The notes under the pieces: generated by a model
Database searches by the model: none
What the model was told of the DNA's origin: nothing
The model's input: only the letters and a program-made list of their open reading frames with translations
Shown: positions 23,245-33,329 of the stretch, one piece after another
How positions within the stretch are numbered: the stretch's first letter is position 1
Layout of the letters: every line of letters begins with the position of its first letter
Position numbers and translations under genes: made by a program
Origin: Agrypnia vestita
Taxonomy: Eukaryota; Arthropoda; Insecta; Trichoptera; Phryganeidae
Assembly (NCBI GenBank): GCA_016648135.1
Contig: JADDOH010024936.1
Location: forward strand, 57,859 to 121,858
Length of the DNA: 64,000 nucleotides
Reading direction: 5' to 3'

Positions 23245-23330
23245 TCGGTTGCCTTGTGTAAAGTGATCACTTAAGCCAGTTCATACACGTCAAAAGCCCT
23301 GGGCCACACTGTAAAGACTTCTGTACACAT
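23245..23330 (+). mobile_element. Family D fragment
   Basis: Contains TTGTGTAAAGTGATCACTTA and AAAAGCCCTGGGCCACAC, matching the copies at 11.8 and 57.1 kb. Confidence 0.5.
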
Positions 23331-23499
23331 TTACTTACTTACATTTATTTTAATTTCGAAAAACGAATATATCTGTACATGTTAGTATAGATAACGTAGG
23401 TTGCGCACGCCCAACTTATAGCTTGCAGCGAAATCGTGTAGCGAAAATGCGAGACCACGAAATATATAATAATTTCGTTTAAATTCAAATATAAAAAAA

Positions 23500-23560
23500 C
23501 GAAATTACTCGGCTCGAGTAAGGATCGAACCCCGGTCGCCCGAAGAGCATATGTACATAC
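23500..23560 (-). repeat. tRNA-like (SINE) fragment
   Basis: The minus strand carries a B box GGGGTTCGATCCT after a GGGCGACC stretch. There is no complete cloverleaf, so it is probably a SINE head fragment. Confidence 0.4.
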
Positions 23561-23567
23561 ATACACA

Positions 23568-23615
23568 TATATATATATATTATAAATATATATATATTAT
23601 ATATATATATATATA
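23568..23615. repeat. (TA)n microsatellite
   Basis: Nearly uninterrupted TA repeat directly abutting the small TIR element to its right. Confidence 0.85.
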
Positions 23616-23818
23616 AGTATTAATTTCTTTGGGGGTAACCCGCTTCAAAATCTGGTCCTCAGAAGGACCATTCTTCAACCGACGTTTCGCCTGAATCACA
23701 ACAGGCATCTTCAGGTTTTCTTCTTAATAAATTTCCGTCACGAGGGGCAGTGCGTACACGTCCGTTCGTATCGGAAGCTTATTACCAACTTGGTAATACC
23801 CCCAAAGAAATTAATACT
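23616..23818. mobile_element. 203-bp element with 22-bp perfect TIRs and an internal hammerhead-like motif
   Basis: The left end starts AGTATTAATTTCTTTGGGGG and the right end (23797-23818) is its exact reverse complement over 22 bp. A (TA)n tract flanks it on the left and a TA-rich stretch on the right. The interior holds a hammerhead-like motif on the minus strand and a 17-bp palindrome ATTACCAACTTGGTAAT at 23781-23797. No coding capacity. It may be a PLE-end-derived unit or a MITE that captured one. Confidence 0.65.
23676..23720 (-). ncRNA. Hammerhead-ribozyme-like motif 1
   Basis: Minus strand: CUGAAGA (23714-23708), one extra U, stem II GCCUG/CAGGC with an 8-nt loop, then GAAA (23688-23685). 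Stem III is the self-complementary ACGU, followed by C, giving a GUC cleavage triplet. Stem I is weak (G-C, one mismatch, two U-A). Hammerheads of this short-stem-III type are known from the terminal repeats of Penelope-like elements. Activity is unproven. Confidence 0.55.
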
Positions 23819-23841
23819 AACATATATATATATTTTTTTTT

Positions 23842-24030
23842 TTTTTTTCATTTATTTATGGAAGCGAGTCCCGTAATATTTATTAAGAAATAAATAAATG
23901 AAATTAAGAGAAACACACAAATATCAATTTTTCAGTTTTATTATTTGATATTTGTGTGTTTCTCTTAATTTCATTTATTTATTTCTTAATAAATATTACG
24001 GGAATCGCTTCCATAAATAAATGAAAAAAA
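23842..24030. repeat. Palindrome with 85-bp arms
   Basis: Arms 23842-23926 and 23945-24030 match with essentially one mismatch (GCGAGTC versus GCGATTC). The loop is 18 nt. The right arm plus loop occurs a third time in direct orientation at 24316-24379, on the other side of a tRNA-like sequence. Confidence 0.8.
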
Positions 24031-24238
24031 TATAAATAACATATATACTTAATTTGCAGTTTAGCAAAGAATACTTCCATTATTCGGAAATCGACTAGCG
24101 GGAAGACGTCAAAGCTTCGTTTGATATTCTCGCAACAATCGATTACTCTCCTAATAAGAATGGAATAATATAAAAATAAGTGAATTAATAATTCAAAAAG
24201 AAACATATAACTATCAAATATTGACGACTTATTAAGTG

Positions 24239-24312
24239 GCTGGGATAGTGAAATTGGTATCACGTTGTCCGCGTAAGACAAAGGTCCGTGGTTCGAATCC
24301 AGGTTCCAGCAT
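24239..24312 (+). tRNA. tRNA-like sequence, isotype uncertain
   Basis: A full cloverleaf can be drawn. The acceptor stem is GCTGGGA with TTCCAGC, the D arm is GTGA/TCAC, and the anticodon stem is TTGTC/GACAA with loop CGCGTAA. The T arm is CGTGG/CCAGG with loop TTCGAAT. Position 33 is G instead of the invariant U, and the T stem has one mismatch. The loop would give anticodon CGU (Thr) if functional, but these defects suggest a pseudogene or SINE head. It is followed by CA and a short T-run. It is bracketed by direct repeats at 23928-23990 and 24316-24379. Confidence 0.45.
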
Positions 24313-24315
24313 TTA

Positions 24316-24379
24316 ATTTTTCAGTTTTATTATTTGATATTTGTGTGTTTCTCTTAATTTCATTTATTTATTTCTTAAT
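24316..24379 (+). repeat. Direct repeat of the palindrome arm and loop
   Basis: Identical over about 63 bp to 23928-23990 (TTTTTCAGTTTTATTATTTG and onward). A TA microsatellite follows. Confidence 0.75.
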
Positions 24380-24414
24380 ATATATATAATATATATATAT
24401 TATATATATGTATT

Positions 24415-24495
24415 TGGGTGGCTATCTCGCCTCGTCGCCATTTTACGGTCTGGGCATTCCGGGTTCGAGTATCACTCCACCCGTGTTTTTTTTTG
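24415..24495 (+). repeat. tRNA-like SINE head
   Basis: GGGTGGCTATCTCGCCTCGT, then the B box GGGTTCGAGTATC, and a T-run as possible Pol III terminator at 24487-24494. No body could be identified. Confidence 0.45.
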
Positions 24496-24499
24496 TATT

Positions 24500-25375
24500 T
24501 GGTTTTTTAAAACGCACATGTTTTTTGAAAAGAAATAATGTCTCAACAACGACGAAATATTGAAATATTAAATACGAGTTCACGAATGTTGTATATTTGT
24601 AGGCGGACGGCATGTAAATATCCATCCGCTGGTGAACTCAATATTCAACTATAATAATACCTCTCAATATGATAATGCAAAACAATGTCAAATTACGTTT
24701 TCTCTCTCTGAAGAACGAACATACATGAGTAAACCAAATTAAGCCACAATTGACCACTGACCTGTATACTATTTATCCGCTCCAACAAAATTGCCCTATC
24801 AAGATCTTCGTGTTGCCGACATTGTTTTGCAGGTATCTTGAGCAGTCTTTTTGGTTCTTCCACGTCACAAATAACACGCGAAAACTGGTGACAATCCCGG
24901 AGAATAAAACGATTCCAAAATTGACGAATCCATTATATGTATGTCCGTTCGCAATCAAAAACCAGAACAGTGTTACAAAGTTTTATAAATGTATTTTGTT
25001 TTCTCGCGCCGGCGCGTGTAACCCGTGCGTGACCAACGCCATCTAGCGTCGGTGTAGAGTTTCACAGAAGCAACGGCAGTTATGAACTGATATGGGAAAT
25101 CAAATATTCCTTCAGGAAAGATATTATTAAAGATATTAAATCAATTATCATTTTGAGAGGTATACATTTATTTATTATGTCGCTTTACCAAATGTCTCGA
25201 TCGTTTTTAAGCTAATTTTCGTTTAGTATAACTTCTACCGCGCGTGCTTAAGTACACGCACCATTTCATTTCCTCTAAATATATACATGTGTCTGTGTAT
25301 ATATACATGTATCTTTCGGATTAGACCACGTATGGCGGTTTCTTTGAGGAAGCAAAGTCGACGTCTCGGTAAAGT
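24500..25375. other. No recognisable gene
   Basis: An open frame of about 98 codons at 24750-25046 has no family motif and no codon signal that I recognise. The rest is unique-looking. A short inverted pair (GAGTTCACGAATG near 24580 and CTGGTGAACTC near 24630) is present. Confidence 0.35.
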
Positions 25376-25389
25376 AATACTAATAATAA

Positions 25390-25465
25390 GCGCCCTTGAG
25401 GTGAGTACTCACAAAAACGGCGCTATGTAAATGATCCAACTATTATTATTGCCATTTTCAAGGCT
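25390..25465 (+). repeat. Family J motif with (TTA)n tail, copy 1
   Basis: GCGCCCTTGAGGTGAGTACT, AAAACGGCGCTATGTAAAT and a TTATTATTG tail. The copy at 46650 is the same. It looks like the 3' end of a SINE or LINE family. The 420 bp after it shows nothing recognisable. Confidence 0.5.
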
Positions 25466-25887
25466 TGGCCTCAAAAATAGAAGGCTTCGGTAGGACCATC
25501 CTTGTCAGTGGGTGAAATGAATTTCCCACAAGAGAAGTACCTCAGTTCGCAGGCGACCCTTACGAAGCCCCAAGTACTTGGCAACTTTTATGGCACAAAA
25601 GGACCAACCCTTAAGCTGGAACAATATGAATATTTCCCGTTGAACAACTTGCGATAAGACGGCTCTGCGATGTTTTGCAAAGCAGTTTTAATAGGATGAA
25701 AGTCCTCGCTTTTTTGTCGTCCGGGGAGGTTCCGTTAGGATCCTGTCTCACCATAGACACAGGAAAGGTCGCGTGCGGGAATGATTTCATGGTAAATTTT
25801 GTTTCTGTTATGTTGTGATGCTACGTTAAAACGTAAGTAACATAAAATAATACTTTTGAATCTCATTTTTTGTCTATTTTCCTTTCT

Positions 25888-26375
25888 TACCATCACGCCG
25901 TTTCCCCGTGGGGATAGGCAGAGAGGATAGAGCGCCACACTCTTCTGTCCTGACATACAACTCTCGCCTTATCCGCATTCATACATCTTCGCATGCAAGC
26001 TCGCCGGTTGTTGAGGCTTCTAACGGGACTCTTCCAGTATCTGGTTAATCTGGTCACGCCACGTCTTCCGCGGTCGCCCCCCCCTTTCTGGCGCCATCAA
26101 CACTTGCATTATATATCTTTCTTACCATTCTTTCCTCATTCATTCGCTCAACATTCCCAAACCATCTAAGCGACCCTTTTTTAATTCTATTGATTATGCT
26201 GAGATCAGTTTTACATTCACTCCTAATATCTTCATTATTTACTCTATCGTAAATGGATATGCCATCCATACTGATCTCATCTCCACTACACTCAATCTAC
26301 TTTCGTTCCTCTTCTACCAGCTCCAGGCTTCACTTCCATGCGTCGGTGTTGGTACCAGAATTTCATTTTGTACCG
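25888..26375 (-). pseudogene. LINE ORF2 C-terminal end (same family as 2.2 kb)
   Basis: On the minus strand ISIYDRVNNEDIRSE, LSIINRIKKGSLRWFGNVER and ERMVRKIYNASVDGARK match the 2.2-kb fragment closely. The frame is broken after DGARKGG within the (K)RGRPRKTW block, and the downstream part (to GGCGTGATGG at 25890) follows in other frames. Inactive. Confidence 0.8.
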
Positions 26376-26379
26376 CTAC

Positions 26380-26875
26380 TTGTCTATCTTTTTATTGTTA
26401 AATGTATTTTAAATGTAATGATATTCCTCTACTACTCAAGAGTTATATTACTCATGTAGAAGAGAAACACTTTATATTTTTTTTATACGTATTAATAATA
26501 AAAAAATAATTTAATAAATGAAAATCTTGTCTTTTCATTTACTCGTATTACTTTCATATTTACTCTTATAGGCTATCGATTAGCACTTGTTTCGTCCTGA
26601 TCGGACTTACGGTTCACATGCCACGGCGTCCCGAAGTTGGCTAAGTGCTCCAATTCGTTCCGCTTACATAATCCTCTCCGATGAGACGCGAAAGGGAGGG
26701 ATTCAATCAAAAGAAATCTTCCACTTGCGTCGTACACTTTCTGAGATACGGGTATAAGCGTTTAAAGTCTGAACTATTTTCCCGGTGGACAGATTATTGC
26801 GAACATGCACCCCACTCCTCCAACTGGTTTTAAAGACATGGATCGTCTAATTGATTATATAGATCATTCTTAAAA
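26380..26875. other. No recognisable gene; moderately GC-rich patch
   Basis: 26570-26830 is less AT-rich and non-repetitive (CCTGATCGGACTTACGGTTC, GAGACGCGAAAGGGAGGG). No motif was recognised. Confidence 0.35.
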
Positions 26876-26877
26876 AA

Positions 26878-27767
26878 ACTAACCCATAAAAACCAAGTTT
26901 TTACTATACTCCCTTTTTTGTAAAATATAACAACAAATAAAGACGAATTAAAACAAATAACATAACACTAAACTTACAGGAATTATATAATAATAGTATT
27001 TCTAAAATGTCAGATGTTTTGAGCTTTGATAAGACACTTCATGCTTTGAATTTTAAATTCTAAGACCATTCGTCAGTCAATTTAATCAAGATTTTGATAG
27101 ATCCAATTATCAGCAATATCGTATCTTATGAATTTCCAGCGTCAAATGATTTAAAATAGTCAGAATCAGATTTGAGTAATGTAGAATTCTTCAAAACTAA
27201 GTAGAAATTTTAAAAAATTATTATTCGATTTCTTCCCAAAAACCTAAGGATGCTGTCATCTGTGAACCAATTATCATAAATTTTCGTAATTCGTAGTGAA
27301 GTACCTATAACACCGACGGAGTAATTCAAATTTTAAATATTTCCGCCGCCGTCATCAGCCCGCCGTTGGTAGTAATCAAACTTTTCTTGCAAACTGCGGT
27401 TCAAACGGAATATAACGTTGGTGTTTTGATTTAAACCTGGTATGTATAAAGTTGATATTTTTTAAGTGAGTGTACCTTTATTTTTTATTTTAATAGTTTT
27501 ACGTTCTTTAAAATCATACCGGTTATTCTATTCACTTCGTAGAACATTTGTATGGTTACCAATTTGAAAAAACCACCAAAAATCAAAATTTATATTATAA
27601 TTATTTTTAAAAAAATTTAACAAATTGTTAGATCATTTTCACCACGAGTCTGCCTGCAAAGTTTCAGCTCGATTGGATCACGGTAAGAAGGTTAAAAATC
27701 GATCCAAAGTTTTTTCGACAGACAAGCAGACGAGCAGACGCTACGAGTTAAAGAAAGGGAGTAAAAA
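26878..27767 (-). mobile_element. Family E repeat, longest copy (minus strand)
   Basis: Begins at its plus-strand left edge with AACCCATAAAAACCAAGTTT and ends AAAGAAAGGGAGTAAAAA. It contains the shared GCTCGATTGGATCACG block and about 300 bp not present in the shorter copies. No open frame of note. Confidence 0.65.
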
Positions 27768-27769
27768 CC

Positions 27770-28560
27770 TAATGATTATCCGACTATAGAGCTTTTCAAT
27801 AAATTACAAGTCCCCACATAACAAAATATTTACAAACAAAATTGTATTCTTCAACTTTATAAAAAATTTCACAGTAATAACAAACTGACCAAATAGTATC
27901 AAGTAGCAAAAATATAAATGGTCCATCCCATGACATAGATTTCGCATGTTTCCCAAATAAACAGCTTCGTCTCTAAAATGTATCTTAATTAATATGTATC
28001 CCTCTGTGGATAAAATCCAGTAATTGTATTTTGATAACAAACATATAAAAATATTGTTAAAAACAATTATTGCTGAGATGTACAAAATACGTTTATTTCG
28101 TACTAGGCTTATTTATCTATTTTTCGTTTAAGAGGAGCGTAGTTATTTTCTGAAATACCAGGAAGCACAAAATGATTAGGCAGTAGAAGAAGTTGAAAAC
28201 AATTTTACCCGTAATGCGAATTGCCTGCAAAGAAATATGATGGCAATTTATCGCGGCTCGCTTACAATATTGGAACTCATTTGTTTCAAGTGTCTAAAAT
28301 CCATCAGCTCAATCACCTCATCAGTAAAAATATGGAAACTGTCAAAAATATGGAAACTGTCAAAATGCTGTTGTAATAAAGTACTCACGCCTGACAGATG
28401 GCCGATGAAAATGTATTTAATTTACAAAAAATTGATGCTTTGTACACGGTTCCGTTTTCGCTTCAATATGGTGAAATGACCGATCTTCTGCAGATATTCT
28501 ATGATATAGAAATCAACAGTAAAACCTCTTTTATCCGTTAACATATTATTCTGTGTGAAA
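27770..28560. other. No recognisable gene
   Basis: A short tandem duplication of AAAATATGGAAACTGTC lies near 28330-28362. Otherwise nothing was recognised. Confidence 0.4.
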
Positions 28561-28564
28561 ATAT

Positions 28565-28747
28565 ATTTTTTTTTTAAATAGAGATGCGAACACGGAATAC
28601 GTCTCACATCAATATTCTTACCATTTTCAAACTAAGCTAAATGCTTGTGCTATGATATAGGACTGACTTGCTGGTCTGGAGTGAGATTCGAAGCCGCGAT
28701 CTTTGGATCACGAAGCGAGAGTCCTAACCATAAGACCAACAAGCTAC
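28565..28747 (-). mobile_element. SINE-C copy 2
   Basis: Same layout as the copy at 10 kb: T-run, GAACACGGAATACG, AATATTCTTACCATTTTCAA, then the tRNA-like head on the minus strand. The B box is mutated (GATTCGAAGCC on the plus strand). Confidence 0.75.
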
Positions 28748-28802
28748 TCTGAATATTTTTTGAATATTTATTGAACTAAATATTATTGTTAGAAATAAAC
28801 TT

Positions 28803-28991
28803 AATAGAAATAAACTTTGTTTACACCACTTTTTTATTGAAATAAATCAACACGTTTCAGAGCCCATGGTCCCCCATGTATATATTGAGTATACGAGTAT
28901 ATGTTGGGCCATAGGTTATGGGGCCATGGGCTCGAGAAACATGTTGATTTTTTTCAATAAAAAAGTGGTGTTAACAAAGTTTATTTCTATA
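28803..28991. repeat. Head-to-head pair of PLE-end-like sequences
   Basis: Arms of about 70 bp (28803-28873 and 28920-28991) are inverted. Each contains CAATAAAAAAGTGGTGTTAA or its complement and a GAAAC box (GAAACATGTTGATT on plus, GAAACGTGTTGATT on minus). The same segment, GAAACATG...AAAAAGTGGTGT, occurs at 61.99 kb. The CUGANGA half of a hammerhead is not recognisable here. Confidence 0.6.
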
Positions 28992-29922
28992 AATTATAAT
29001 TATAATGTAATCACAAAATAATTTTGCTGTGTTTGAAGAAAATGTAAATATTGTTGGCTTAATGTGAATTCAATCATTAGGTATATGTTGTGTATATTGT
29101 GTATATACACAACATATAACATATAAATTGTGAAGATATTTTTTGTTGTTAATATGCAGAATGGCTACAGATATGCGATTCCATAACCGTAACGAGCGGT
29201 GGTAAAAAGACTTGAAACATTCCATACTATTATTATTATTTTAGAATTTTACTTGGCACTTTTATTTACAAATCAGTTGCTTGATCAGAAGTTAAGAATA
29301 GTTAAGCAAAAATTATAAATTTATACGGAAAAGGGTGTTTTGATCGGTATTATGATTTTTTTCTAAACTAATACTCTTATTCCTAATCAAAGAAGGAGGC
29401 CTTAGTATATCTGTTGATATAAATGAGAAAGAAATATTTAGGATAAAACATAATGTATGTGTCTAAGATATGTAATGAGTTTTTTTTTAGATAATTTTAT
29501 CACTTGATAAGAAGCCGATGTAAAGGGTGTATCTAAATATTCAGAAGCCGATAGAAAATTTTCTTCGACATGTATATTTTGAGTCTTTATTTGAAATTTT
29601 TATGTTTTGACGCTTCTTTAGGTATCATTCTGTGCTGTAGTGCTTACCCATTTCTTTCTCTCCTGAACCGTCGCTAAAGATTTAGGGATTACACTACTCC
29701 GGGAACCTGAAATTTAAGTTGCATATCAGTCGCGGCAGAGGAGCTCCACGGGAACAGACATGACGCGGTGATTTTGTTTTATTTTTCAAAAAATTTCCAT
29801 AAAATAATAGTATGATATATGTGGGGTTTAAAAGAAAAAGCAGCAGTATTAAAAAAAAATTGAATGCAATCGTCGAGGATTACTTATTTGAAATGTACTG
29901 AATTCGAGATTTTATAGAAAAC

Positions 29923-30330
29923 TAGCTGTTCATACCCGGCGTTGCACGGGTTAAGGTTAGGTTAGGTTAGGTTAAGTTGAAAATAAATTTGTGGGGAGAA
30001 ACGAAGGTTTGATTCGAAAGGTTTGCATCGAAAATATATCAGGGAAGGAGAAAAGGTAAAAGAGGAGGAAAGATATATAACCTATGTTACCTACCGAGTC
30101 CTAGAGAATAAGTGTCCAAATTTTGAGTGCGATCGGTCAAACGGTACAGATTTGCATCGAAAATCTGTCAGGGGGAGGGGAAGGGGTATGAAAATAGGAG
30201 GGAAATGTTACCCGCCGGTCCCAGAGCATAAGTATGCAAAATTTGAATCGAATCGGACAAACGGTGTGGATTTGCATAGAGAACAGACAGACAGACATTG
30301 AGTTTTATAGGTATAGAAATAGCCTATAAA
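29923..30330 (+). mobile_element. Family K element inserted in a family G MITE
   Basis: A 408-bp insert flanked by the 12-bp direct repeat TTTATAGAAAAC (29911-29922 and 30331-30342). It starts TAGCTGTTCATACCCGGCGT, contains a telomere-like array, two related half-units (30020-30110 and 30125-30270, sharing CGGTCAAACGGTACAGATTT-type sequence) and a GACAGACAGACA tail. A 12-bp duplication points to retroposition rather than cut-and-paste transposition. It encodes no recognisable protein. Confidence 0.65.
29949..29975 (+). repeat. Interstitial telomere-like (TTAGG)n array inside family K
   Basis: Four to five units of GGTTA immediately follow GGCGTTGCACGGGTTAAGG. The junction suggests that the array grew from, or was templated by, the GGGTTAAGG of the element. 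Confidence 0.75.
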
Positions 30331-30489
30331 TTTATAGAAAACATGATTTTGGAAAGGATACATACAAGCAATTCAGAATTCAGTATATTTTAAATTAATA
30401 ATCCCAGATTGATTGCTTCAAAACATTTTTTTAAATTTTTTGGATATTGCTGGATTTGCTTTTATACCCCACAAATATGATATATACCC

Positions 30490-31015
30490 ATGTACTTTAT
30501 TAAGCGCAAACAAAAAATTAATTCATGACCTCCTTGTAAAAAAAATCACCAAATTTCTACCAAAATTTAAGGCTCTCGGGGTGGTGTAACCCTTTAAGGT
30601 AGTAAAAACGTTAAGTGTTGCGCTAGTTAAGCGTAATTAGGAATGCGTACATTTTAGTCAAAATGCCTTACCCATCTTTTCAGGCTTCAGAGCAGGTATA
30701 CTCGTTCGTTTGTTCATTTAAGAGGTATAACATTTTCAGCAAACAAACCTTTGACGCATTGAAAGAACAGCTTCATTCATCACAGTAAAAGCTTTCAACG
30801 TATTATTTTCTTCCGTGTTTTCTTTGAAGTTTTCCATCCGCGCTGTGTTACGTGTCTACGTATTTACATTCCTATGGGCATTAGTTTTTCAACTGAATTA
30901 ATTCGTTCCAGTAACTTTTCGTGGAAATTCAAATTGTGTACCTCGATTCTTAAAGAAGTCGACAATGTTATTTTACGATAATAAAATGACTTTTTCATTT
31001 GAAGTAAGTGACAGG
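30490..31015. other. No recognisable feature
   Basis: Unique-looking sequence without a call. Confidence 0.4.
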
Positions 31016-31020
31016 TATAT

Positions 31021-31240
31021 TATATTCAAGAACACATTCTTATTGTGAACATTTTTTTCAGAACAAAGTTCTGTGAAATTTAAAACCAAATTTATTAATC
31101 AATTAGAAAGACACTCAGAAAAATCAAATCAACGAATAAATGTTTGGCTGCTACCGGGATTCGAACCACGGATCTCCTTCTATCTGGGGCAGGCGCCTTA
31201 TTCAATTACGCTATAGCGAACTCCTATATATCCGTGTTGA
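31021..31240 (-). mobile_element. SINE-A copy (minus strand), diverged
   Basis: Begins TATATTCAAGAACACATTCT like the other copies. The tRNA-like head (TACCGGGATTCGAACCACGG on the plus strand) is more diverged and the box-A region is changed. Confidence 0.7.
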
Positions 31241-31244
31241 ACAG

Positions 31245-31925
31245 AAGTTTGGAAAAAGATCTCATTTAAAAAATGAAAATTTTTGGCAATATCAATTTTG
31301 GATATTGCCAAAAATTAATTCATTAAGTAGGTAACCAAATGTTTGATATTTTGTATTTTAATATCTAATGAACCCCTCCGTTTAAATTTTTAGTACTGAT
31401 TGTAAATTTAAACCTGACAAAAAAAATTATGCGGGACATATTATTATTAGAAATCATTACAAGTACTTATATGACGAATGCATTGCTATGTTTTATTCCG
31501 TAATAAAAGGCAGTAAAAAAATTAGTAAAAAAAAGACCAAAAACGTAAAACATAAACAATTATTTGTTTAGTTAGTCAAGACGTGGATCCGAGGTTCATT
31601 GTTCCCCAAATACGATAAAATTCCCCAGATATTTAAAATTATAAATAACTAATTTTCATTTAAAATTTCACATGCATAATATAAAATACTTTTTGTTCAA
31701 TCAACACAATTTTTAATTTGCATTTTTTCTTATACAAGTACTTACAGGCTACATTATTAACCACTAGGAAAAGTTACACTATTATCAATATTACAAACAT
31801 CGTATTTTAATGTTTATAGCGTTAACTTTGTGGTTGGACATAATTATTAATTTTAATTCATTAAAAACTTTGTATTATTAATCATTATTTATTATTAATT
31901 AATAATTATTATTAATTAATTAAAA
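31245..31925. other. No recognisable gene
   Basis: AT-rich. A short hairpin (TTTTTGGCAATATC / GATATTGCCAAAAA) lies at 31280-31312. At 31818 GCGTTAACTTTGTGGTTGGA matches a segment at 43094, flanking another PLE-end palindrome. Confidence 0.45.
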
Positions 31926-31929
31926 ACCA

Positions 31930-32212
31930 TTGTATTAATCACAAGGAATTACTTTATGTTTAACGGTTTCGATACAACTGTATCTTTGTCAGGACGGACG
32001 CATACTAACTATTCATTACTTATTTTAGTAAAGAAATTAATTTTTTAACGTTATGGTGGGGGTAATGTTATGGTACTGTAGCCACGCCCCGTTCAAATAT
32101 TAATTTATTTACTAAAATAAGTAATGGATAGCAAGTATGCGCCCATTCTGACGATGATACAGTGGTATCGAAACCGGTAGACGTAAAGTTACCCCAAGTG
32201 GTGAATACATAA
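31930..32212. repeat. PLE-end-like inverted pair with hammerhead-like motifs
   Basis: Imperfect arms of about 110 bp (31930-32043 and 32096-32212) share CATTACTTATTTTAGTAAA and a GGTTTCGATAC box in opposite orientations. The right arm keeps an intact hammerhead-like core (next entry). In the left arm the core is CUGACAA, with the conserved G mutated to A. Confidence 0.7.
32142..32184 (+). ncRNA. Hammerhead-ribozyme-like motif 2
   Basis: CUGACGA (32148-32154), one extra U, stem II GAUAC/GUAUC with a 4-nt AGUG loop, GAAA (32170-32173), self-complementary stem III ACCGGU and then A, giving a GUA triplet. Stem I is poorly paired. Confidence 0.55.
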
Positions 32213-32438
32213 TTATCAATGAATTAAAAAAAAAATTTAAATGTTTTGAAAACACAAAACAAATGTAATTTTATCACAAAAAGCACAAAATTCAGATACG
32301 ATTTGAATCCGAGACCTGCAGGAAATAAGTTTTATAATATATATGTTTTTATAATATATTTGTCATCGCTGTTTTTTCCGCCTACAAAAGCAGATAAAAT
32401 CCAGACTGCTGTCCAGAAACACCAAGATATTAGTGTAA

Positions 32439-32903
32439 AAAACGCTTACTAGGCCAGTGCTCACGTACGCAGCTGAGACGTGGGTACTAACTAAGAGGAA
32501 TGAGCGAGCACTGGACGTTTTTGAAAGGAAAATTTTGAGGCGTATCTTCGGACCGGTTCTAGAAAATGGACTTTGGCGCAGACGTTACAACAATGAGCTC
32601 TATACTCTGTTTAAGGAGCCAAACGTCACAAAATTTATAAAACTGGGAAGACTTCCATGGCTGGGTCATGTGGAGAGAATGTCCGAGCATTAAGCACCAA
32701 AGTCCCTGCTGAACTCAAGGCCATTAGGGCGAATGAGCTTAGGAAGGCCAAAATTAAGATGGAGTGACAACGTCATCAAAGACATCTCTGCCTTAGAGCT
32801 TCGAAACTGGAGAGAGCTGGCACTAGACCGAGATGAGTGGAGGAAAATTATTGAGGAGGCCAAGACCCACCAAGGGTTGTAGTGCCAAGAATGATGATGA
32901 TGA
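32439..32903 (+). pseudogene. LINE ORF2 C-terminal end (RTE-like), third family
   Basis: One frame runs from about 32439 to a TAG at 32880-32882 with a single internal stop at 32691-32693. Blocks in order are LTRPVLTYAAETWVLTKRN, FERKILRRIFGPV, GRLPWLGHVERMSEH, then after the stop LGRPKLRWSDNVIKDI and WRELALDRDEWRKIIEEAKT. The 3' end is followed by a short ATGATGATG tail, a trinucleotide tail typical of RTE elements. The RT core is absent. Confidence 0.8.
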
Positions 32904-33325
32904 AAATATATGTTCTTTTTTACACAGTTTAATAGTTTAATAGAAATCTGCAATACTCAAAAATATTATGATCAATAGAGGGTCCAGGTATCCATTGTGT
33001 TAGACAATGTAGGGATCTTAAACTCTTGAATAATGGTAAAATAAATTAATGGAAGGTTAAATTTTTTGCTACTCCAAGGCAAACAATCCGCAGCCTCGCA
33101 GTAAGATTTTGGAATCCCCCGAGGCTGTGTCGTGGGGTTAAGGGATTTGATTTGTTTATTTATGACGACCCCACTTAAATTTCTAAATAAATACTCCCTT
33201 CCGCTCCTTCTGCACGAAATTTAAATTTATAAGTAAAAACATGTTTAAGGGGAAAATGTTGGACTCATAATTGAATACACTACAAAACAACTAACCCATA
33301 AAAACCAAGTTTTTATTATACTCTC
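32904..33325. other. No gene; family E end at 33290-33325
   Basis: Mostly unrecognised sequence. 33290-33325 carries AACCCATAAAAACCAAGTTT, TTATTATACTCTCTTTCTCA, the terminal piece of a family E copy on the minus strand. Confidence 0.45.
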
Positions 33326-33329
33326 TTTC

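Larger units (their letters stand above)
29821..30476. mobile_element. Family G MITE with nested insertion
   Basis: Ends GTGGGGTTTAAAAGAAAAAG and the inverted TTTTATACCCCAC are shared with copies at 55.48-55.76 and 62.70-63.25 kb. TATGATATAT lies directly outside both ends (29811-29820 and 30477-30486), a likely 10-bp target duplication, a length seen with Mutator-like elements. The interior is interrupted by the family K element at 29923-30330. Confidence 0.65.

Noticed and set aside
24750..25046. 98-codon open frame as a host gene
   Set aside because: No recognisable domain, an overlapping 61-codon frame on the opposite strand, and no splice or promoter support.
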